Shown piece after piece: positions 1 to 11,686 of a DNA stretch of 64,000 bases. Location of the stretch: contig NZ_CP039145.1 of assembly GCF_013343215.1 (NCBI RefSeq), forward strand, positions 1 to 64,000, given 5' to 3'. The notes below the pieces were generated by a model. The model had not been told where the DNA came from. It searched no databases and worked only from the letters and a program-made list of their open reading frames with translations. The stretch is from Acinetobacter sp. 10FS3-1. GTDB lineage: Bacteria > Pseudomonadota > Gammaproteobacteria > Pseudomonadales > Moraxellaceae. Made by a program: the position numbers and the translations under genes. How positions within the stretch are numbered: the first letter of the stretch is position 1; each line of letters opens with the position of its first letter.

Positions 1-1
1 T

Positions 2-1675
2 CGTCCAGCACGATTTGCAGGTGTCCGTTGGGGACGGGATTTTTCACTCCAGCCAGGTTATATTTCTTATCCGATGCCTTCAATTTCTGGGTCTGCTGCT
101 TTACCCTCTACTGTTGATATTTTAGTCAACAATCAAAAAACGCAAACGCAAACAGTGAGCCCCGGACCTTTTGACTTAACGAATATTCCAGTGATTACAG
201 GTTCTGGCGAATTAAATTTGATCGTCCGGAATTTGTTGGGGCAAGAAACACTCATTACTAAAAGCTACTATACTTCTCCCCAGTTATTGGAAAAAGATAT
301 TATCGATTTTTCATTTCAGGCTGGTTTTCTGAGAGAAAATTATGGAGTGAGAAGTAATGATTATAGCGATTTCTTCTCATCTGCCCAGTGGCGACAAGGA
401 TTGAGCAAATTAACTACAGTAGAGGGACGGATTGAATTACAAGAAGATCGCCAAGCGATTGGAGGAATAGTAAATCAGGTCTTGGGTGATATTGCTATTT
501 TACGTATCGGTGGTGGAATATCAAATGACAAAGATCTGCAAGGAAACCGTTATTTAGTAGGTCTGGATCGTACTAGTTTGGTTGGAAGTGGATCTATGCG
601 ATGGGAATATTTTGATAAAGACTATAATCAATTTGCTTCAATCGAAGATGAAACTAGACCTAAACAGCGTGTCTTTGCCGGTTATGGATTACCCATTGCT
701 CAGCATATTTCAGCAGGTCTTAATTATACTGGTCAGTCAGATTGGGAAGGGAATATATTTCAACTACTTTCTGTAAGCTTAAACGTCTCGCTTGCACAAA
801 ATATATTTCTAAACACCTATGTAACAAAAAGCTTAGAGACTGATCGGGAATGGAGTGGAGGGTTAAGTCTTACTATTCCGCTTGATCAGCAGCGGAGTAT
901 CGCCACCCGTATAACACACGATCAGAACAGACAATCAATTGCTACGGCAGAACTGAACCAGTCTGCTCCATCGGGGCCTGGATTAGGTTGGAGTATGCGT
1001 GCGAGTGATAATCCTCAACAAAGGCTATATACCAATCTCATTTGGAACACAGACAAGGGACAGCTAATTGCAGAAGCTGCAGAAAATTCAGATTGGAATA
1101 CATCTGTACGCTTAGCTGCTAAAGGGTCAGTCGGCTGGTTTAATGATTTATTTTTTGCTACACAAAATATTGGTCAGCAGAGCTTTGCTGTGGTGAAAGT
1201 CGGGGATTTTTCAAACATTCCAATATATCGCAGTAATCAACTGGCTGCTCATACTAACAGCCAAGGCTTAGCCCTAGTTCCCAATTTATTACCTTATCAA
1301 AAAAATAAAATTAGTATTGACCCGGCAGAGCTCCCTTTAGAGGCAGAAATACAGGGAGTTGAAGACTTTCCACAACCCTATGCTAAGAGTGGAATATTTG
1401 TGAATTTACCTGTACGTAGATCAAACCATATCCTAATGACTATTTTACGGACCGACCACTCGATTATGCCCTTAGGGGCAAAAGTAAAAATAGCAGGACG
1501 GGAAGATGAGTTTGTAGTAGGAAAAAGAGGGGAAGTCTATTTAACGAATTTAGCAGAAAAAAATTATATCACTGTCACATGGCAAAACGAACAGTGCGAG
1601 TTTGAAGTGACATTAGACTTAAATATTTCGAATAACACTGACCCGCCACCGGTGATCTGCACAGCATTACAATAG
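2..1675 (+). CDS. Outer-membrane usher of a spore-coat-U/Csu-type pilus (5' end outside window)
   Basis: The reading frame is open to the first base of the window, so an internal ATG at base 74 is not the true start and the N-terminal part is missing. The visible 557 residues cover the end of an usher: a middle domain with plug-like segments, beta-barrel sequence rich in alternating aromatic and polar residues, and a C-terminal Ig-like domain ending in CTALQ with paired cysteines. Ushers of the FimD/PapC class form the outer-membrane pore through which chaperone-bound pilins are assembled. The gene next door, a spore-coat-U pilin 137 bases downstream on the same strand, makes this most like CsuD of the archaic chaperone-usher pili that mediate attachment in Acinetobacter. 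No chaperone gene is visible. The family call is firm; the substrate is inferred from the neighbour. Confidence 0.85.
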   Translation, partial: RPARFAGVRWGRDFSLQPGYISYPMPSISGSAALPSTVDILVNNQKTQTQTVSPGPFDLTNIPVITGSGELNLIVRNLLGQETLITKSYYTSPQLLEKDIIDFSFQAGFLRENYGVRSNDYSDFFSSAQWRQGLSKLTTVEGRIELQEDRQAIGGIVNQVLGDIAILRIGGGISNDKDLQGNRYLVGLDRTSLVGSGSMRWEYFDKDYNQFASIEDETRPKQRVFAGYGLPIAQHISAGLNYTGQSDWEGNIFQLLSVSLNVSLAQNIFLNTYVTKSLETDREWSGGLSLTIPLDQQRSIATRITHDQNRQSIATAELNQSAPSGPGLGWSMRASDNPQQRLYTNLIWNTDKGQLIAEAAENSDWNTSVRLAAKGSVGWFNDLFFATQNIGQQSFAVVKVGDFSNIPIYRSNQLAAHTNSQGLALVPNLLPYQKNKISIDPAELPLEAEIQGVEDFPQPYAKSGIFVNLPVRRSNHILMTILRTDHSIMPLGAKVKIAGREDEFVVGKRGEVYLTNLAEKNYITVTWQNEQCEFEVTLDLNISNNTDPPPVICTALQ

Positions 1676-1812
1676 TGATTTCCTTAAAATCGGTATTATC
1701 TAGAGATAAGTATATTTTCAGATGAATATGTGAAAAAAGGATTATTTTTTATAAATGTGATCAATAAATAGACTGATGTGAAATTCGAACAAGTTTAACA
1801 GGGAGTACACGT

Positions 1813-2310
1813 ATGAAAAAAGTAATAGGAATGCTGTCGATATTAGGCATGAGCATATGCTCGCAGTCTATTATGGCACTTTGTTTAGGATGTTCATGTT
1901 CAGTAAATAGCAACTCTGTTGCCTTTGGTACATATAACCCTATCGCCAATGTACCATCAAATACACTGGGAACTATTACAGTCACTTGTCAGGCCCTAAT
2001 TAGCTTGCTGGATGCGCCTTATACAATTTCTTTAAGTAAAGGAAATGGACCGGCCTTTAATGATCGTAGAATGTCCGCCCCTAACGATCCAAATGCATTA
2101 AAATATAACCTATATACTTCACCCGCGCGTACTCAAATTTGGGGAAATGGCACAGGCGGTACAAGCTCGGTAAGAGGTCAAATTGCATTTTTGCGATTGT
2201 TACAAACAGTAACGGTTAATCATACTATTTATGGGAATATCCCTACTAATCAAACAGCAGTTAAAGCTGGGAATTATAGTGATAATATTAACATTACAAT
2301 TTCCTATTAA
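1813..2310 (+). CDS. Spore coat U domain pilin subunit
   Basis: This 165-residue secreted protein starts with a typical signal peptide (MKKVIGMLSILGMSICSQS, cleavage near IMA). A Cys-rich mature N terminus (CLGCSC) follows, then the beta-rich pattern of the SCPU domain (GTYNP, LGTITVTCQA, ISLSKGNG) and a C terminus ending NINITISY, as in donor-strand pilins. SCPU proteins are structural or tip subunits of archaic chaperone-usher pili such as Csu. A ribosome site (aggga) sits 9 bases before the ATG. The gene lies directly after the usher, so it is probably the last gene of the pilus operon. In Csu clusters the adhesin CsuE sits in this place, but this protein is short, more like CsuA/B-type subunits. 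IS debris begins one base after its stop codon. Confidence 0.85.
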   Translation: MKKVIGMLSILGMSICSQSIMALCLGCSCSVNSNSVAFGTYNPIANVPSNTLGTITVTCQALISLLDAPYTISLSKGNGPAFNDRRMSAPNDPNALKYNLYTSPARTQIWGNGTGGTSSVRGQIAFLRLLQTVTVNHTIYGNIPTNQTAVKAGNYSDNINITISY

Positions 2311-2427
2311 GAGGCTCGGTTATACGAAGACCAATTGGTCGTGCGATAAATTTCAGGTGCAGGCTTCTTCATTTGGAAATTATATTGCTGAAGAAGTTTT
2401 TAAAGGGTAAGTTTTTCCAACAGAGCC
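2311..2427 (-). mobile_element. Remnant of an IS5-family (IS903-type) element, 5' end only
   Basis: On the minus strand this stretch reads an IS end (GGCTCTGTTGGAAAA) and then the first 20 or so residues of a transposase, MKKPAPEIYRTTNWSSYNRA. These match the start of the complete IS5-type transposase at 14390-15322. The rest of the element is gone, and the remnant abuts the stop codon of the pilin gene. Confidence 0.75.
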
Positions 2428-2683
2428 TTTTTAAGTTCAAACTTATACGAATAACTATATATAAGATTACCCATTATCCAATAAAGTAATTCTTCAAAAT
2501 CCTTGGTTGTTTTTTCAAAAATAACTCCCCCTCGTTCTTCAGAAATATACCAATATTTGTTTTCATGGGTTAATACCTATGGAACTCCACCATTCTGAAC
2601 CTCGGGCCAAACTCTTCTTTTTTCCAACCCAATTTTTCACAAGTTTGATCAACCTTAGCTTGAATTTCTAAAAATATAAGCAT
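2428..2683 (-). pseudogene. Degraded gene, possibly an Imm63-like immunity protein
   Basis: On the minus strand an ATG at 2683 opens MLIFLEIQAKVDQTCEKLGW and runs 37 codons to a stop. In another frame the reading continues as ENKYWYISEERGGVIFEK and then DFEELLYWIMGNLIYSYSY, up to the IS remnant. The two pieces fit one protein broken by a frameshift and truncated at its C terminus by the IS. The order (helical start, then Y-ISERGG, then EELLYWI) reminds me of immunity proteins of the Imm63 type, which protect against toxins delivered to neighbours. That name is a guess from memory of the motif. Confidence 0.4.
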
Positions 2684-2689
2684 GATTTG

Positions 2690-2725
2690 AAAGGTACTTT
2701 ACACGTACTATCGTAAAGTACCTTT
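2690..2725. terminator. Hairpin terminator after the adhesin gene
   Basis: A perfect 13-bp inverted repeat (AAAGGTACTTTAC / GTAAAGTACCTTT) with a 10-base loop lies 24 bases past the adhesin stop codon. The T-rich tail (ttttcttattt) is on the plus-strand side, and a shorter TTT follows on the minus side, so it may act in both directions. Confidence 0.7.
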
Positions 2726-2749
2726 TCTTATTTATTACATCCTAATGGC

Positions 2750-5700
2750 TTAGAATATAATTTGTTGATTATCAATCAATTCTTGCAACAAATCGGTATG
2801 ATTTGCAACTTTAATACCTTCTAATACCAATAAATTAGCACTTGACAGTGAGCCAGCAGCATCACGATCAATCTTGATAATGGCATCACCATTTTCATCT
2901 GCTTCGATTGAAAGATAACTGCCAATATTATCTATGTTTTGCTGTCCATCCAGTAAAGCAGATATATCAATTTTGTCTGCCTCAGTATCTGTCGTTACAT
3001 CACCTTGATGGAAGTCAGTCCAAGTATCTGTACCATTACCACCCGTGGCATCAAGATTATTCAATAAGTAGAAGATCGCAGTATCAGCACCTTCACCGCC
3101 AGTCAAGATATCATTACCAGCACCACCTTGTAACTTATCATCACCATCCGTACCGACAAGAGTTCCATTGACTGGGTCAATATTGATGGTTAAGTCGGCA
3201 TCTTTAATATTGCCATTATCTTTAACGGTATAGCTAAACTTATCCGTTAATAATGCAGTTTCACCTGCGACATTAACAGCAGTATAAGTATAGCTTCCAT
3301 CTTTATACAGATGTAATGTGCCGTATGTACCATTGATAAGAGCGTATTTAACGTCATCCCCATCGGTTTGATCAAAGACAATAGTATCACCATTCACCGC
3401 AATGATTTCAGGGTTGTCTACTGTATCATTGATTAGGATATTACCTTCTGCAAAGTAAGTTTTCTCACTAACCACATAGACCGCAGCTTCAACACTGCTA
3501 AAGAGTGTAACTGGATTACTTAGAATTTCTTGAGCTACTAATTGCAACACATCATCTAATGCAGGGAGTAGACCACCTGCACCAATGGTATTAAGTAATG
3601 TACCAACAGCACCTAATAAGTCATTTAAGGCATCAGTTAAATTTAAGTTATCAAGTAGACCCTCCAAGATTACATCTTTAAGTAATGGCTCTACGACAAG
3701 ATCAAATAAGCTTTCAGCAATTAAATCAAGGTTATCGAGTACATCATTAACCAAACCACCTACAGCACTCAATAAGGGTTGAACAAGCCATGATGTAAGG
3801 GGATTATTGTTTAGAACACCTAAAATCCCACTATCTACCTTACCCTCAAGAATGTCGCCAACATTACCACTGTAGATGTCACCAAGTATTCCAGCTATCA
3901 GAGGATTACCCAAAACAGCATTTAATGTTGCCCCTAAACCTGATACTAGAGGATTATCATTACTTTCAACAAGATCCAATAATTGTTTTACAGAGATTTG
4001 TTTTAACAACCCTTCAGCAATAGCTCGGTTACCAACCAATGCCTCTTTAAGCAAGCCAGTCACGGTATCCAGAATTAAGTCTTCAACGGTATTATTACCT
4101 AAGTCTTCTAAACTCACAGTAGCTAAAACATCAGCTAATTTACTTGCATCACCCTGAATGACAACTTCATAATTACCTACTGGCAAATCATGAATATCCA
4201 ATCTTAAACCATTTCCATCACCCACAGCACCTAGCGCTTCCAATCCTAAAGCACCTGCAACCAATGCACCTTGACTGCTGTCTGCTTTTGCAACGATATA
4301 TTCCTTACCTGTTTCAGTATTTCTCACAGTGAATGAATAAGCATCGGCAACTGCTACGAGATTGTCTTGTTTAACGGTAATGACAACATCTTTCGCACCA
4401 TCTGCGATGCTAAAGCTTAGACTGTTCTGAGTGCTACTACCTTGAAGTAAGCCTATTGCATCATTATCTTGCAATACTACAATTGGTATTGGATTCACCT
4501 GACTATCTTTGTAAATAGCATTAGCATCATCATTTTCCAGTGCAATGGTATCAACCGTATAGATTTTTTCACCATTCGCTGTGCTGCTATTGCCTGCTGC
4601 ATCAGTAAAGGTTGCTACCACTTCCACTGTCTTGTCTGCATCAGCTAATAGGTCTGAACCTTCTACTGTCGCTGTCCAAGTACCGTCAGGATTAACTGTC
4701 GCTTCAACATCTTTACCATTGACGGTAACGATAACCTCAGTCGTTGCAGCATCTGATGGAATACCTTCCAACTTACCTGTAACTGTCGTGGTGCCTTCTG
4801 ATTCTGCTTGATTCAAAACATCATCACCAGCAACAACAATGTCTTCTACTGTTGTACCAGCAACATCAGGCGCTGTGGTGTCAACCGTATAGATTTTTTC
4901 GCCCGTAACTGTATCGCTATTACCAGCTGCATCAGTAAAGGTCGCTACCACTTCCACTGTCTTGTCTGCATCAGCCAATAGGTCTGAACCTTCTACTGTC
5001 GCTGTCCAAGTACCGTCAGGATTAACTGTCGCTTCAACATCTTTACCATTGACGGTAACGATAACCTCAGTCGTTGCAGCATCTGATGGAATACCTTCCA
5101 ACTTACCTGTAACTGTCGTGGTGCCTTCTGATTCTGCTTGATTCAAAACATCATCACCAGCAACAACAATGTCTTCTACTGTTGTACCAGTAACATCAGG
5201 CGCTGTGGTGTCAACCGTATAGATTTTTTCGCCCGTAACTGTATCGCTATTACCAGCTGCATCAGTAAAGGTCGCTACCACTTCCACTGTCTTGTCTGCA
5301 TCAGCCAATAGGTCTGAACCTTCTACTGTCGCTGTCCAAGTACCGTCAGGATTAACTGTCGCTTCAACATCTTTACCATTGACGGTAACGATAACCTCAG
5401 TCGTTGCAGCATCTGATGGAATACCTTCCAACTTACCTGTAACTGTCGTGGTGCCTTCTGATTCTGCTTGATTCAAAACATCATCACCAGCAACAACAAT
5501 GTCTTCTACTGTTGTACCAGTAACATCAGGCGCTGTGGTGTCAACCGTATAGATTTTTTCGCCCGTAACTGTATCGCTATTACCAGCTGCATCAGTAAAG
5601 GTCGCTACCACTTCCACTGTCTTGTCTGCATCAGCCAATAGGTCTGAACCTTCTACTGTCGCTGTCCAAGTACCGTCAGGATTAACTGTCGCTTCAACAT

Positions 5701-8700
5701 CTTTACCATTGACGGTAACGATAACCTCAGTCGTTGCAGCATCTGATGGAATACCTTCCAACTTACCTGTAACTGTCGTGGTGCCTTCTGATTCTGCTTG
5801 ATTCAAAACATCATCACCAGCAACAACAATGTCTTCTACTGTTGTACCAGCAACATCAGGCGCTGTGGTGTCAACCGTATAGATTTTTTCGCCCGTAACT
5901 GTATCGCTATTACCAGCTGCATCAGTAAAGGTCGCTACCACTTCCACTGTCTTGTCTGCATCAGCCAATAGGTCTGAACCTTCTACTGTCGCTGTCCAAG
6001 TACCGTCAGGATTAACTGTCGCTTCAACATCTTTACCATTGACGGTAACGATAACCTCAGTCGTTGCAGCATCTGATGGAATACCTTCCAACTTACCTGT
6101 AACTGTCGTGGTGCCTTCTGATTCTGCTTGATTCAAAACATCATCACCAGCAACAACAATGTCTTCTACTGTTGTACCAGCAACATCAGGCGCTGTGGTG
6201 TCAACCGTATAGATTTTTTCGCCCGTAACTGTATCGCTATTACCAGCTGCATCAGTAAAGGTCGCTACCACTTCCACTGTCTTGTCTGCATCAGCCAATA
6301 GGTCTGAACCTTCTACTGTCGCTGTCCAAGTACCGTCAGGATTAACTGTCGCTTCAACATCTTTACCATTGACGGTAACGATAACCTCAGTCGTTGCAGC
6401 ATCTGATGGAATACCTTCCAACTTACCTGTAACTGTCGTGGTGCCTTCTGATTCTGCTTGATTCAAAACATCATCACCAGCAACAACAATGTCTTCTACT
6501 GTTGTACCAGCAACATCAGGCGCTGTGGTGTCAACCGTATAGATTTTTTCGCCCGTAACTGTATCGCTATTACCAGCTGCATCAGTAAAGGTCGCTACCA
6601 CTTCCACTGTCTTGTCTGCATCAGCCAATAGGTCTGAACCTTCTACTGTCGCTGTCCAAGTACCGTCAGGATTAACTGTCGCTTCAACATCTTTACCATT
6701 GACGGTAACGATAACCTCAGTCGTTGCAGCATCTGATGGAATACCTTCCAACTTACCTGTAACTGTCGTGGTGCCTTCTGATTCTGCTTGATTCAAAACA
6801 TCATCACCAGCAACAACAATGTCTTCTACTGTTGTACCAGCAACATCAGGCGCTGTGGTGTCAACCGTATAGATTTTTTCGCCCGTAACTGTATCGCTAT
6901 TACCAGCTGCATCAGTAAAGGTCGCTACCACTTCCACTGTCTTGTCTGCATCAGCCAATAGGTCTGAACCTTCTACTGTCGCTGTCCAAGTACCGTCAGG
7001 ATTAACTGTCGCTTCAACATCTTTACCATTGACGGTAACGATAACCTCAGTCGTTGCAGCATCTGATGGAATACCTTCCAACTTACCTGTAACTGTCGTG
7101 GTGCCTTCTGATTCTGCTTGATTCAAAACATCATCACCAGCAACAACAATGTCTTCTACTGTTGTACCAGCAACATCAGGCGCTGTGGTGTCAACCGTAT
7201 AGATTTTTTCGCCCGTAACTGTATCGCTATTACCAGCTGCATCAGTAAAGGTCGCTACCACTTCCACTGTCTTGTCTGCATCAGCCAATAGGTCTGAACC
7301 TTCTACTGTCGCTGTCCAAGTACCGTCAGGATTAACTGTCGCTTCAACATCTTTACCATTGACGGTAACGATAACCTCAGTCGTTGCAGCATCTGATGGA
7401 ATACCTTCCAACTTACCTGTAACTGTCGTGGTGCCTTCTGATTCTGCTTGATTCAAAACATCATCACCAGCAACAACAATGTCTTCTACTGTTGTACCAG
7501 CAACATCAGGCGCTGTGGTGTCAACCGTATAGATTTTTTCGCCCGTAACTGTATCGCTATTACCAGCTGCATCAGTAAAGGTCGCTACCACTTCCACTGT
7601 CTTGTCTGCATCAGCCAATAGGTCTGAACCTTCTACTGTCGCTGTCCAAGTACCGTCAGGATTAACTGTCGCTTCAACATCTTTACCATTGACGGTAACG
7701 ATAACCTCAGTCGTTGCAGCATCTGATGGAATACCTTCCAACTTACCTGTAACTGTCGTGGTGCCTTCTGATTCTGCTTGATTCAAAACATCATCACCAG
7801 CAACAACAATGTCTTCTACTGTTGTACCAGCAACATCAGGCGCTGTGGTGTCAACCGTATAGATTTTTTCGCCCGTAACTGTATCGCTATTACCAGCTGC
7901 ATCAGTAAAGGTCGCTACCACTTCCACTGTCTTGTCTGCATCAGCCAATAGGTCTGAACCTTCTACTGTCGCTGTCCAAGTACCGTCAGGATTAACTGTC
8001 GCTTCAACATCTTTACCATTGACGGTAACGATAACCTCAGTCGTTGCAGCATCTGATGGAATACCTTCCAACTTACCTGTAACTGTCGTGGTGCCTTCTG
8101 ATTCTGCTTGATTCAAAACATCATCACCAGCAACAACAATGTCTTCTACTGTTGTACCAGCAACATCAGGCGCTGTGGTGTCAACCGTATAGATTTTTTC
8201 GCCCGTAACTGTATCGCTATTACCAGCTGCATCAGTAAAGGTCGCTACCACTTCCACTGTCTTGTCTGCATCAGCCAATAGGTCTGAACCTTCTACTGTC
8301 GCTGTCCAAGTACCGTCAGGATTAACTGTCGCTTCAACATCTTTACCATTGACGGTAACGATAACCTCAGTCGTTGCAGCATCTGATGGAATACCTTCCA
8401 ACTTACCTGTAACTGTCGTGGTGCCTTCTGATTCTGCTTGATTCAAAACATCATCACCAGCAACAACAATGTCTTCTACTGTTGTACCAGCAACATCAGG
8501 CGCTGTGGTGTCAACCGTATAGATTTTTTCGCCCGTAACTGTATCGCTATTACCAGCTGCATCAGTAAAGGTCGCTACCACTTCCACTGTCTTGTCTGCA
8601 TCAGCCAATAGGTCTGAACCTTCTACTGTCGCTGTCCAAGTACCGTCAGGATTAACTGTCGCTTCAACATCTTTACCATTGACGGTAACGATAACCTCAG

Positions 8701-11263
8701 TCGTTGCAGCATCTGATGGAATACCTTCCAACTTACCTGTAACTGTCGTGGTGCCTTCTGATTCTGCTTGATTCAAAACATCATCACCAGCAACAACAAT
8801 GTCTTCTACTGTTGTACCAGCAACATCAGGCGCTGTGGTGTCAACCGTATAGATTTTTTCGCCCGTAACTGTATCGCTATTACCAGCTGCATCAGTAAAG
8901 GTCGCTACCACTTCCACTGTCTTGTCTGCATCAGCCAATAGGTCTGAACCTTCTACTGTCGCTGTCCAAGTACCGTCAGGATTAACTGTCGCTTCAACAT
9001 CTTTACCATTGACGGTAACGATAACCTCAGTCGTTGCAGCATCTGATGGAATACCTTCCAACTTACCTGTAACTGTCGTGGTGCCTTCTGATTCTGCTTG
9101 ATTCAAAACATCATCACCAGCAACAACAATGTCTTCTACTGTTGTACCAGCAACATCAGGCGCTGTGGTGTCAACCGTATAGATTTTTTCGCCCGTAACT
9201 GTATCGCTATTACCAGCTGCATCAGTAAAGGTCGCTACCACTTCCACTGTCTTGTCTGCATCAGCCAATAGGTCTGAACCTTCTACTGTCGCTGTCCAAG
9301 TACCGTCAGGATTAACTGTCGCTTCAACATCTTTACCATTGACGGTAACGATAACCTCAGTCGTTGCAGCATCTGATGGAATACCTTCCAACTTACCTGT
9401 AACTGTCGTGGTGCCTTCTGATTCTGCTTGATTCAAAACATCATCACCAGCAACAACAATGTCTTCTACTGTTGTACCAGCAACATCAGGCGCTGTGGTG
9501 TCAACCGTATAGATTTTTTCGCCCGTAACTGTATCGCTATTACCAGCTGCATCAGTAAAGGTCGCTACCACTTCCACTGTCTTGTCTGCATCAGCCAATA
9601 GGTCTGAACCTTCTACTGTCGCTGTCCAAGTACCGTCAGGATTAACTGTCGCTTCAACATCTTTACCATTGACGGTAACGATAACCTCAGTCGTTGCAGC
9701 ATCTGATGGAATACCTTCCAACTTACCTGTAACTGTCGTGGTGCCTTCTGATTCTGCTTGATTCAAAACATCATCACCAGCAACAACAATGTCTTCTACT
9801 GTTGTACCAGCAACATCAGGCGCTGTGGTGTCAACCGTATAGATTTTTTCGCCCGTAACTGTATCGCTATTACCAGCTGCATCAGTAAAGGTCGCTACCA
9901 CTTCCACTGTCTTGTCTGCATCAGCCAATAGGTCTGAACCTTCTACTGTCGCTGTCCAAGTACCGTCAGGATTAACTGTCGCTTCAACATCTTTACCATT
10001 GACGGTAACGATAACCTCAGTCGTTGCAGCATCTGATGGAATACCTTCCAACTTACCTGTAACTGTCGTGGTGCCTTCTGATTCTGCTTGATTCAAAACA
10101 TCATCACCAGCAACAACAATGTCTTCTACTGTTGTACCAGCAACATCAGGCGCTGTGGTGTCAACCGTATAGATTTTTTCGCCCGTAACTGTATCGCTAT
10201 TACCAGCTGCATCAGTAAAGGTCGCTACCACTTCCACTGTCTTGTCTGCATCAGCCAATAGGTCTGAACCTTCTACTGTCGCTGTCCAAGTACCGTCAGG
10301 ATTAACTGTCGCTTCAACATCTTTACCATTGACGGTAACGATAACCTCAGTCGTTGCAGCATCTGATGGAATACCTTCCAACTTACCTGTAACTGTCGTG
10401 GTGCCTTCTGATTCTGCTTGATTCAAAACATCATCACCAGCAACAACAATGTCTTCTACTGTTGTACCAGTAACATCAGGCGCTGTGGTGTCCACAACAG
10501 CACTCTCTGCCAATGGTGCCGATTCGTTACCCACTGCATCTTTAATCGAAACAACAACTTCTAAGGTTTCACCTTCGTTCGGCGCATCTACTTTAACGGT
10601 GATTTCACCTGCAGTAATGTCATCAGTTGTCAATACTGTTTCTTCACCGTTAACAATAACACTGTCACCAGCAACTGCATCTGCGGGTAAATCAACTTTA
10701 ACGTCAACTTTATCATCTGCATCAATTTCAGCAGCAGAGATCCATTCGTCTCCATTACCTATTACAACTGAATCTGGGGCACTTGGTGCTTCTTTTGTTT
10801 TACCTGTACCCTTATCAGAATCATTTTCTGAATTATGCCCTGCCCAAGCTAAAATACCTCCTGCAGTCAATGGAACTGCAGCCCAAGCCCATGGGGATAC
10901 CGCATCACTATCACCATACAATAAAGGCCCCACATCCTTCAGCTCAGCATAAGCTACATTTAACGACTCACCACTAGAATTGAACTCAGCCCAAAGCAAT
11001 TTATGATTAACATCATCTTGCAAAACAAGACTGTTATCTGCATCAAAAAAGCCCATTATTGTTATTAATTCACCAGTTTTTAAAACAATAACCAGATTGT
11101 TACCTTCCTTTCTATATTCTTTAATATCTTCTGAAGAAGCTTTAATTTGAACGACCGAAGGATTCTGCGATGACAATTGTATTTTGTCTGATGCATTTAC
11201 TTCGACACCTTGGTGAGACTTTTTATCAATTAACGTAACTTTCTGATCCATATATGTGTCCAT
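2750..11263 (-). CDS. Bap-like giant repeat adhesin, type I secreted (2,837 aa)
   Basis: This is a huge acidic surface protein for adhesion and biofilm formation. The N terminus (about 1-150) resembles the BapA prefix domain, including a hydrophobic stretch around [18 protein letters not shown]. One Ig-like domain follows at about 155-255. Then come 18 tandem copies of a 110-residue Ig-like repeat (about 255-2235) that starts TTAPDV(A/T)GTTVEDIVV. Next is a unique region of about 450 residues with many Leu/Asn/Gly motifs ([21 protein letters not shown]). The C terminus has a cadherin/VCBS-like repeat, one RTX calcium motif ([16 protein letters not shown]) and an acidic tail ending LIDNQQIIF, typical of ABC-exporter (HlyBD/TolC-type) substrates. 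The exporter genes are not in this window. The protein resembles Acinetobacter Bap and Bap-like proteins. Its start is followed upstream by AT-rich DNA, with a second in-frame ATG at codon 5. Confidence 0.9.
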   Translation of the reverse strand: MDTYMDQKVTLIDKKSHQGVEVNASDKIQLSSQNPSVVQIKASSEDIKEYRKEGNNLVIVLKTGELITIMGFFDADNSLVLQDDVNHKLLWAEFNSSGESLNVAYAELKDVGPLLYGDSDAVSPWAWAAVPLTAGGILAWAGHNSENDSDKGTGKTKEAPSAPDSVVIGNGDEWISAAEIDADDKVDVKVDLPADAVAGDSVIVNGEETVLTTDDITAGEITVKVDAPNEGETLEVVVSIKDAVGNESAPLAESAVVDTTAPDVTGTTVEDIVVAGDDVLNQAESEGTTTVTGKLEGIPSDAATTEVIVTVNGKDVEATVNPDGTWTATVEGSDLLADADKTVEVVATFTDAAGNSDTVTGEKIYTVDTTAPDVAGTTVEDIVVAGDDVLNQAESEGTTTVTGKLEGIPSDAATTEVIVTVNGKDVEATVNPDGTWTATVEGSDLLADADKTVEVVATFTDAAGNSDTVTGEKIYTVDTTAPDVAGTTVEDIVVAGDDVLNQAESEGTTTVTGKLEGIPSDAATTEVIVTVNGKDVEATVNPDGTWTATVEGSDLLADADKTVEVVATFTDAAGNSDTVTGEKIYTVDTTAPDVAGTTVEDIVVAGDDVLNQAESEGTTTVTGKLEGIPSDAATTEVIVTVNGKDVEATVNPDGTWTATVEGSDLLADADKTVEVVATFTDAAGNSDTVTGEKIYTVDTTAPDVAGTTVEDIVVAGDDVLNQAESEGTTTVTGKLEGIPSDAATTEVIVTVNGKDVEATVNPDGTWTATVEGSDLLADADKTVEVVATFTDAAGNSDTVTGEKIYTVDTTAPDVAGTTVEDIVVAGDDVLNQAESEGTTTVTGKLEGIPSDAATTEVIVTVNGKDVEATVNPDGTWTATVEGSDLLADADKTVEVVATFTDAAGNSDTVTGEKIYTVDTTAPDVAGTTVEDIVVAGDDVLNQAESEGTTTVTGKLEGIPSDAATTEVIVTVNGKDVEATVNPDGTWTATVEGSDLLADADKTVEVVATFTDAAGNSDTVTGEKIYTVDTTAPDVAGTTVEDIVVAGDDVLNQAESEGTTTVTGKLEGIPSDAATTEVIVTVNGKDVEATVNPDGTWTATVEGSDLLADADKTVEVVATFTDAAGNSDTVTGEKIYTVDTTAPDVAGTTVEDIVVAGDDVLNQAESEGTTTVTGKLEGIPSDAATTEVIVTVNGKDVEATVNPDGTWTATVEGSDLLADADKTVEVVATFTDAAGNSDTVTGEKIYTVDTTAPDVAGTTVEDIVVAGDDVLNQAESEGTTTVTGKLEGIPSDAATTEVIVTVNGKDVEATVNPDGTWTATVEGSDLLADADKTVEVVATFTDAAGNSDTVTGEKIYTVDTTAPDVAGTTVEDIVVAGDDVLNQAESEGTTTVTGKLEGIPSDAATTEVIVTVNGKDVEATVNPDGTWTATVEGSDLLADADKTVEVVATFTDAAGNSDTVTGEKIYTVDTTAPDVAGTTVEDIVVAGDDVLNQAESEGTTTVTGKLEGIPSDAATTEVIVTVNGKDVEATVNPDGTWTATVEGSDLLADADKTVEVVATFTDAAGNSDTVTGEKIYTVDTTAPDVAGTTVEDIVVAGDDVLNQAESEGTTTVTGKLEGIPSDAATTEVIVTVNGKDVEATVNPDGTWTATVEGSDLLADADKTVEVVATFTDAAGNSDTVTGEKIYTVDTTAPDVAGTTVEDIVVAGDDVLNQAESEGTTTVTGKLEGIPSDAATTEVIVTVNGKDVEATVNPDGTWTATVEGSDLLADADKTVEVVATFTDAAGNSDTVTGEKIYTVDTTAPDVAGTTVEDIVVAGDDVLNQAESEGTTTVTGKLEGIPSDAATTEVIVTVNGKDVEATVNPDGTWTATVEGSDLLADADKTVEVVATFTDAAGNSDTVTGEKIYTVDTTAPDVTGTTVEDIVVAGDDVLNQAESEGTTTVTGKLEGIPSDAATTEVIVTVNGKDVEATVNPDGTWTATVEGSDLLADADKTVEVVATFTDAAGNSDTVTGEKIYTVDTTAPDVTGTTVEDIVVAGDDVLNQAESEGTTTVTGKLEGIPSDAATTEVIVTVNGKDVEATVNPDGTWTATVEGSDLLADADKTVEVVATFTDAAGNSDTVTGEKIYTVDTTAPDVAGTTVEDIVVAGDDVLNQAESEGTTTVTGKLEGIPSDAATTEVIVTVNGKDVEATVNPDGTWTATVEGSDLLADADKTVEVVATFTDAAGNSSTANGEKIYTVDTIALENDDANAIYKDSQVNPIPIVVLQDNDAIGLLQGSSTQNSLSFSIADGAKDVVITVKQDNLVAVADAYSFTVRNTETGKEYIVAKADSSQGALVAGALGLEALGAVGDGNGLRLDIHDLPVGNYEVVIQGDASKLADVLATVSLEDLGNNTVEDLILDTVTGLLKEALVGNRAIAEGLLKQISVKQLLDLVESNDNPLVSGLGATLNAVLGNPLIAGILGDIYSGNVGDILEGKVDSGILGVLNNNPLTSWLVQPLLSAVGGLVNDVLDNLDLIAESLFDLVVEPLLKDVILEGLLDNLNLTDALNDLLGAVGTLLNTIGAGGLLPALDDVLQLVAQEILSNPVTLFSSVEAAVYVVSEKTYFAEGNILINDTVDNPEIIAVNGDTIVFDQTDGDDVKYALINGTYGTLHLYKDGSYTYTAVNVAGETALLTDKFSYTVKDNGNIKDADLTINIDPVNGTLVGTDGDDKLQGGAGNDILTGGEGADTAIFYLLNNLDATGGNGTDTWTDFHQGDVTTDTEADKIDISALLDGQQNIDNIGSYLSIEADENGDAIIKIDRDAAGSLSSANLLVLEGIKVANHTDLLQELIDNQQIIF
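4561..10500 (-). repeat. 18 tandem 330-bp repeats inside the adhesin gene
   Basis: The period is exactly 330 bp (110 codons); for example, the phrase agattttttc recurs at 4561, 4891, 5221, 5551 and on to 10171. Inner copies are almost base-identical. The only repeated difference is Ala versus Thr at the residue after PDV (gcaacatc/gtaacatc), seen as Thr near 5190, 5520 and 10470. The copy at 4561 is the most divergent (NSSTANGEK instead of NSDTVTGEK), as expected for an array edge. Confidence 0.95.
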
Positions 11264-11579
11264 GTATTGTTTATTTATTAAATACTGTAAAGCTGATAAT
11301 CAAAACTTTTTGCTTGTCGCAAACATAAATTTGACTATCAAGTCACAAATAATCATTGATTCTATTTTTAAATCTTAACATTGATTTTTTTAAAAAAATA
11401 TATTTGTATTTATTTATACAAAAAGCTTATTGACATCATTTTATTTAAAAAAACTAAACAATACTATTTATCAGCCACAATACTTTAAATGTGAATTATT
11501 TTTTTAGTTAATCTAAACAATAAAGAAAGAAAATTCTATTTAAATAAAAAAAGTAAACTAAAATAGTTGGTTTTTATTA
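11264..11579. other. AT-rich upstream region of the adhesin gene
   Basis: No open reading frame or strong repeat is visible in these 316 bases. The DNA is very AT-rich, with runs of A and T. It must hold the adhesin promoter on the minus strand, but no convincing -35/-10 pair could be chosen. Confidence 0.4.
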
Positions 11580-11686
11580 GGGTGTGTTGACACTTTTAGC
11601 TTAAAAAATAGCGAAGTAGTAAAATCAAATCGCCAAACCCAATTTTACTATTCGCTATGCCTCGTACCATGCTGACAGATCAACAC
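11580..11686 (+). mobile_element. Remnant of an IS427-type (IS5 family) element
   Basis: The stretch begins with an IS-like end (GGGTGTGTTGACACTTT). At 11657 it has an ATG that opens MPRTMLTDQH, the usual first residues of IS427-group transposases (compare MARTLLTDD in the complete element at 49928). It stops where the next IS begins, so the IS903-type element inserted into it, or recombination deleted the rest. Confidence 0.65.

Noticed and set aside
4561..10952. Plus-strand Ser/Thr/Val-rich frames inside the adhesin gene
   Set aside because: They are the antisense of a repeated, stop-poor coding sequence; no start signals were seen.
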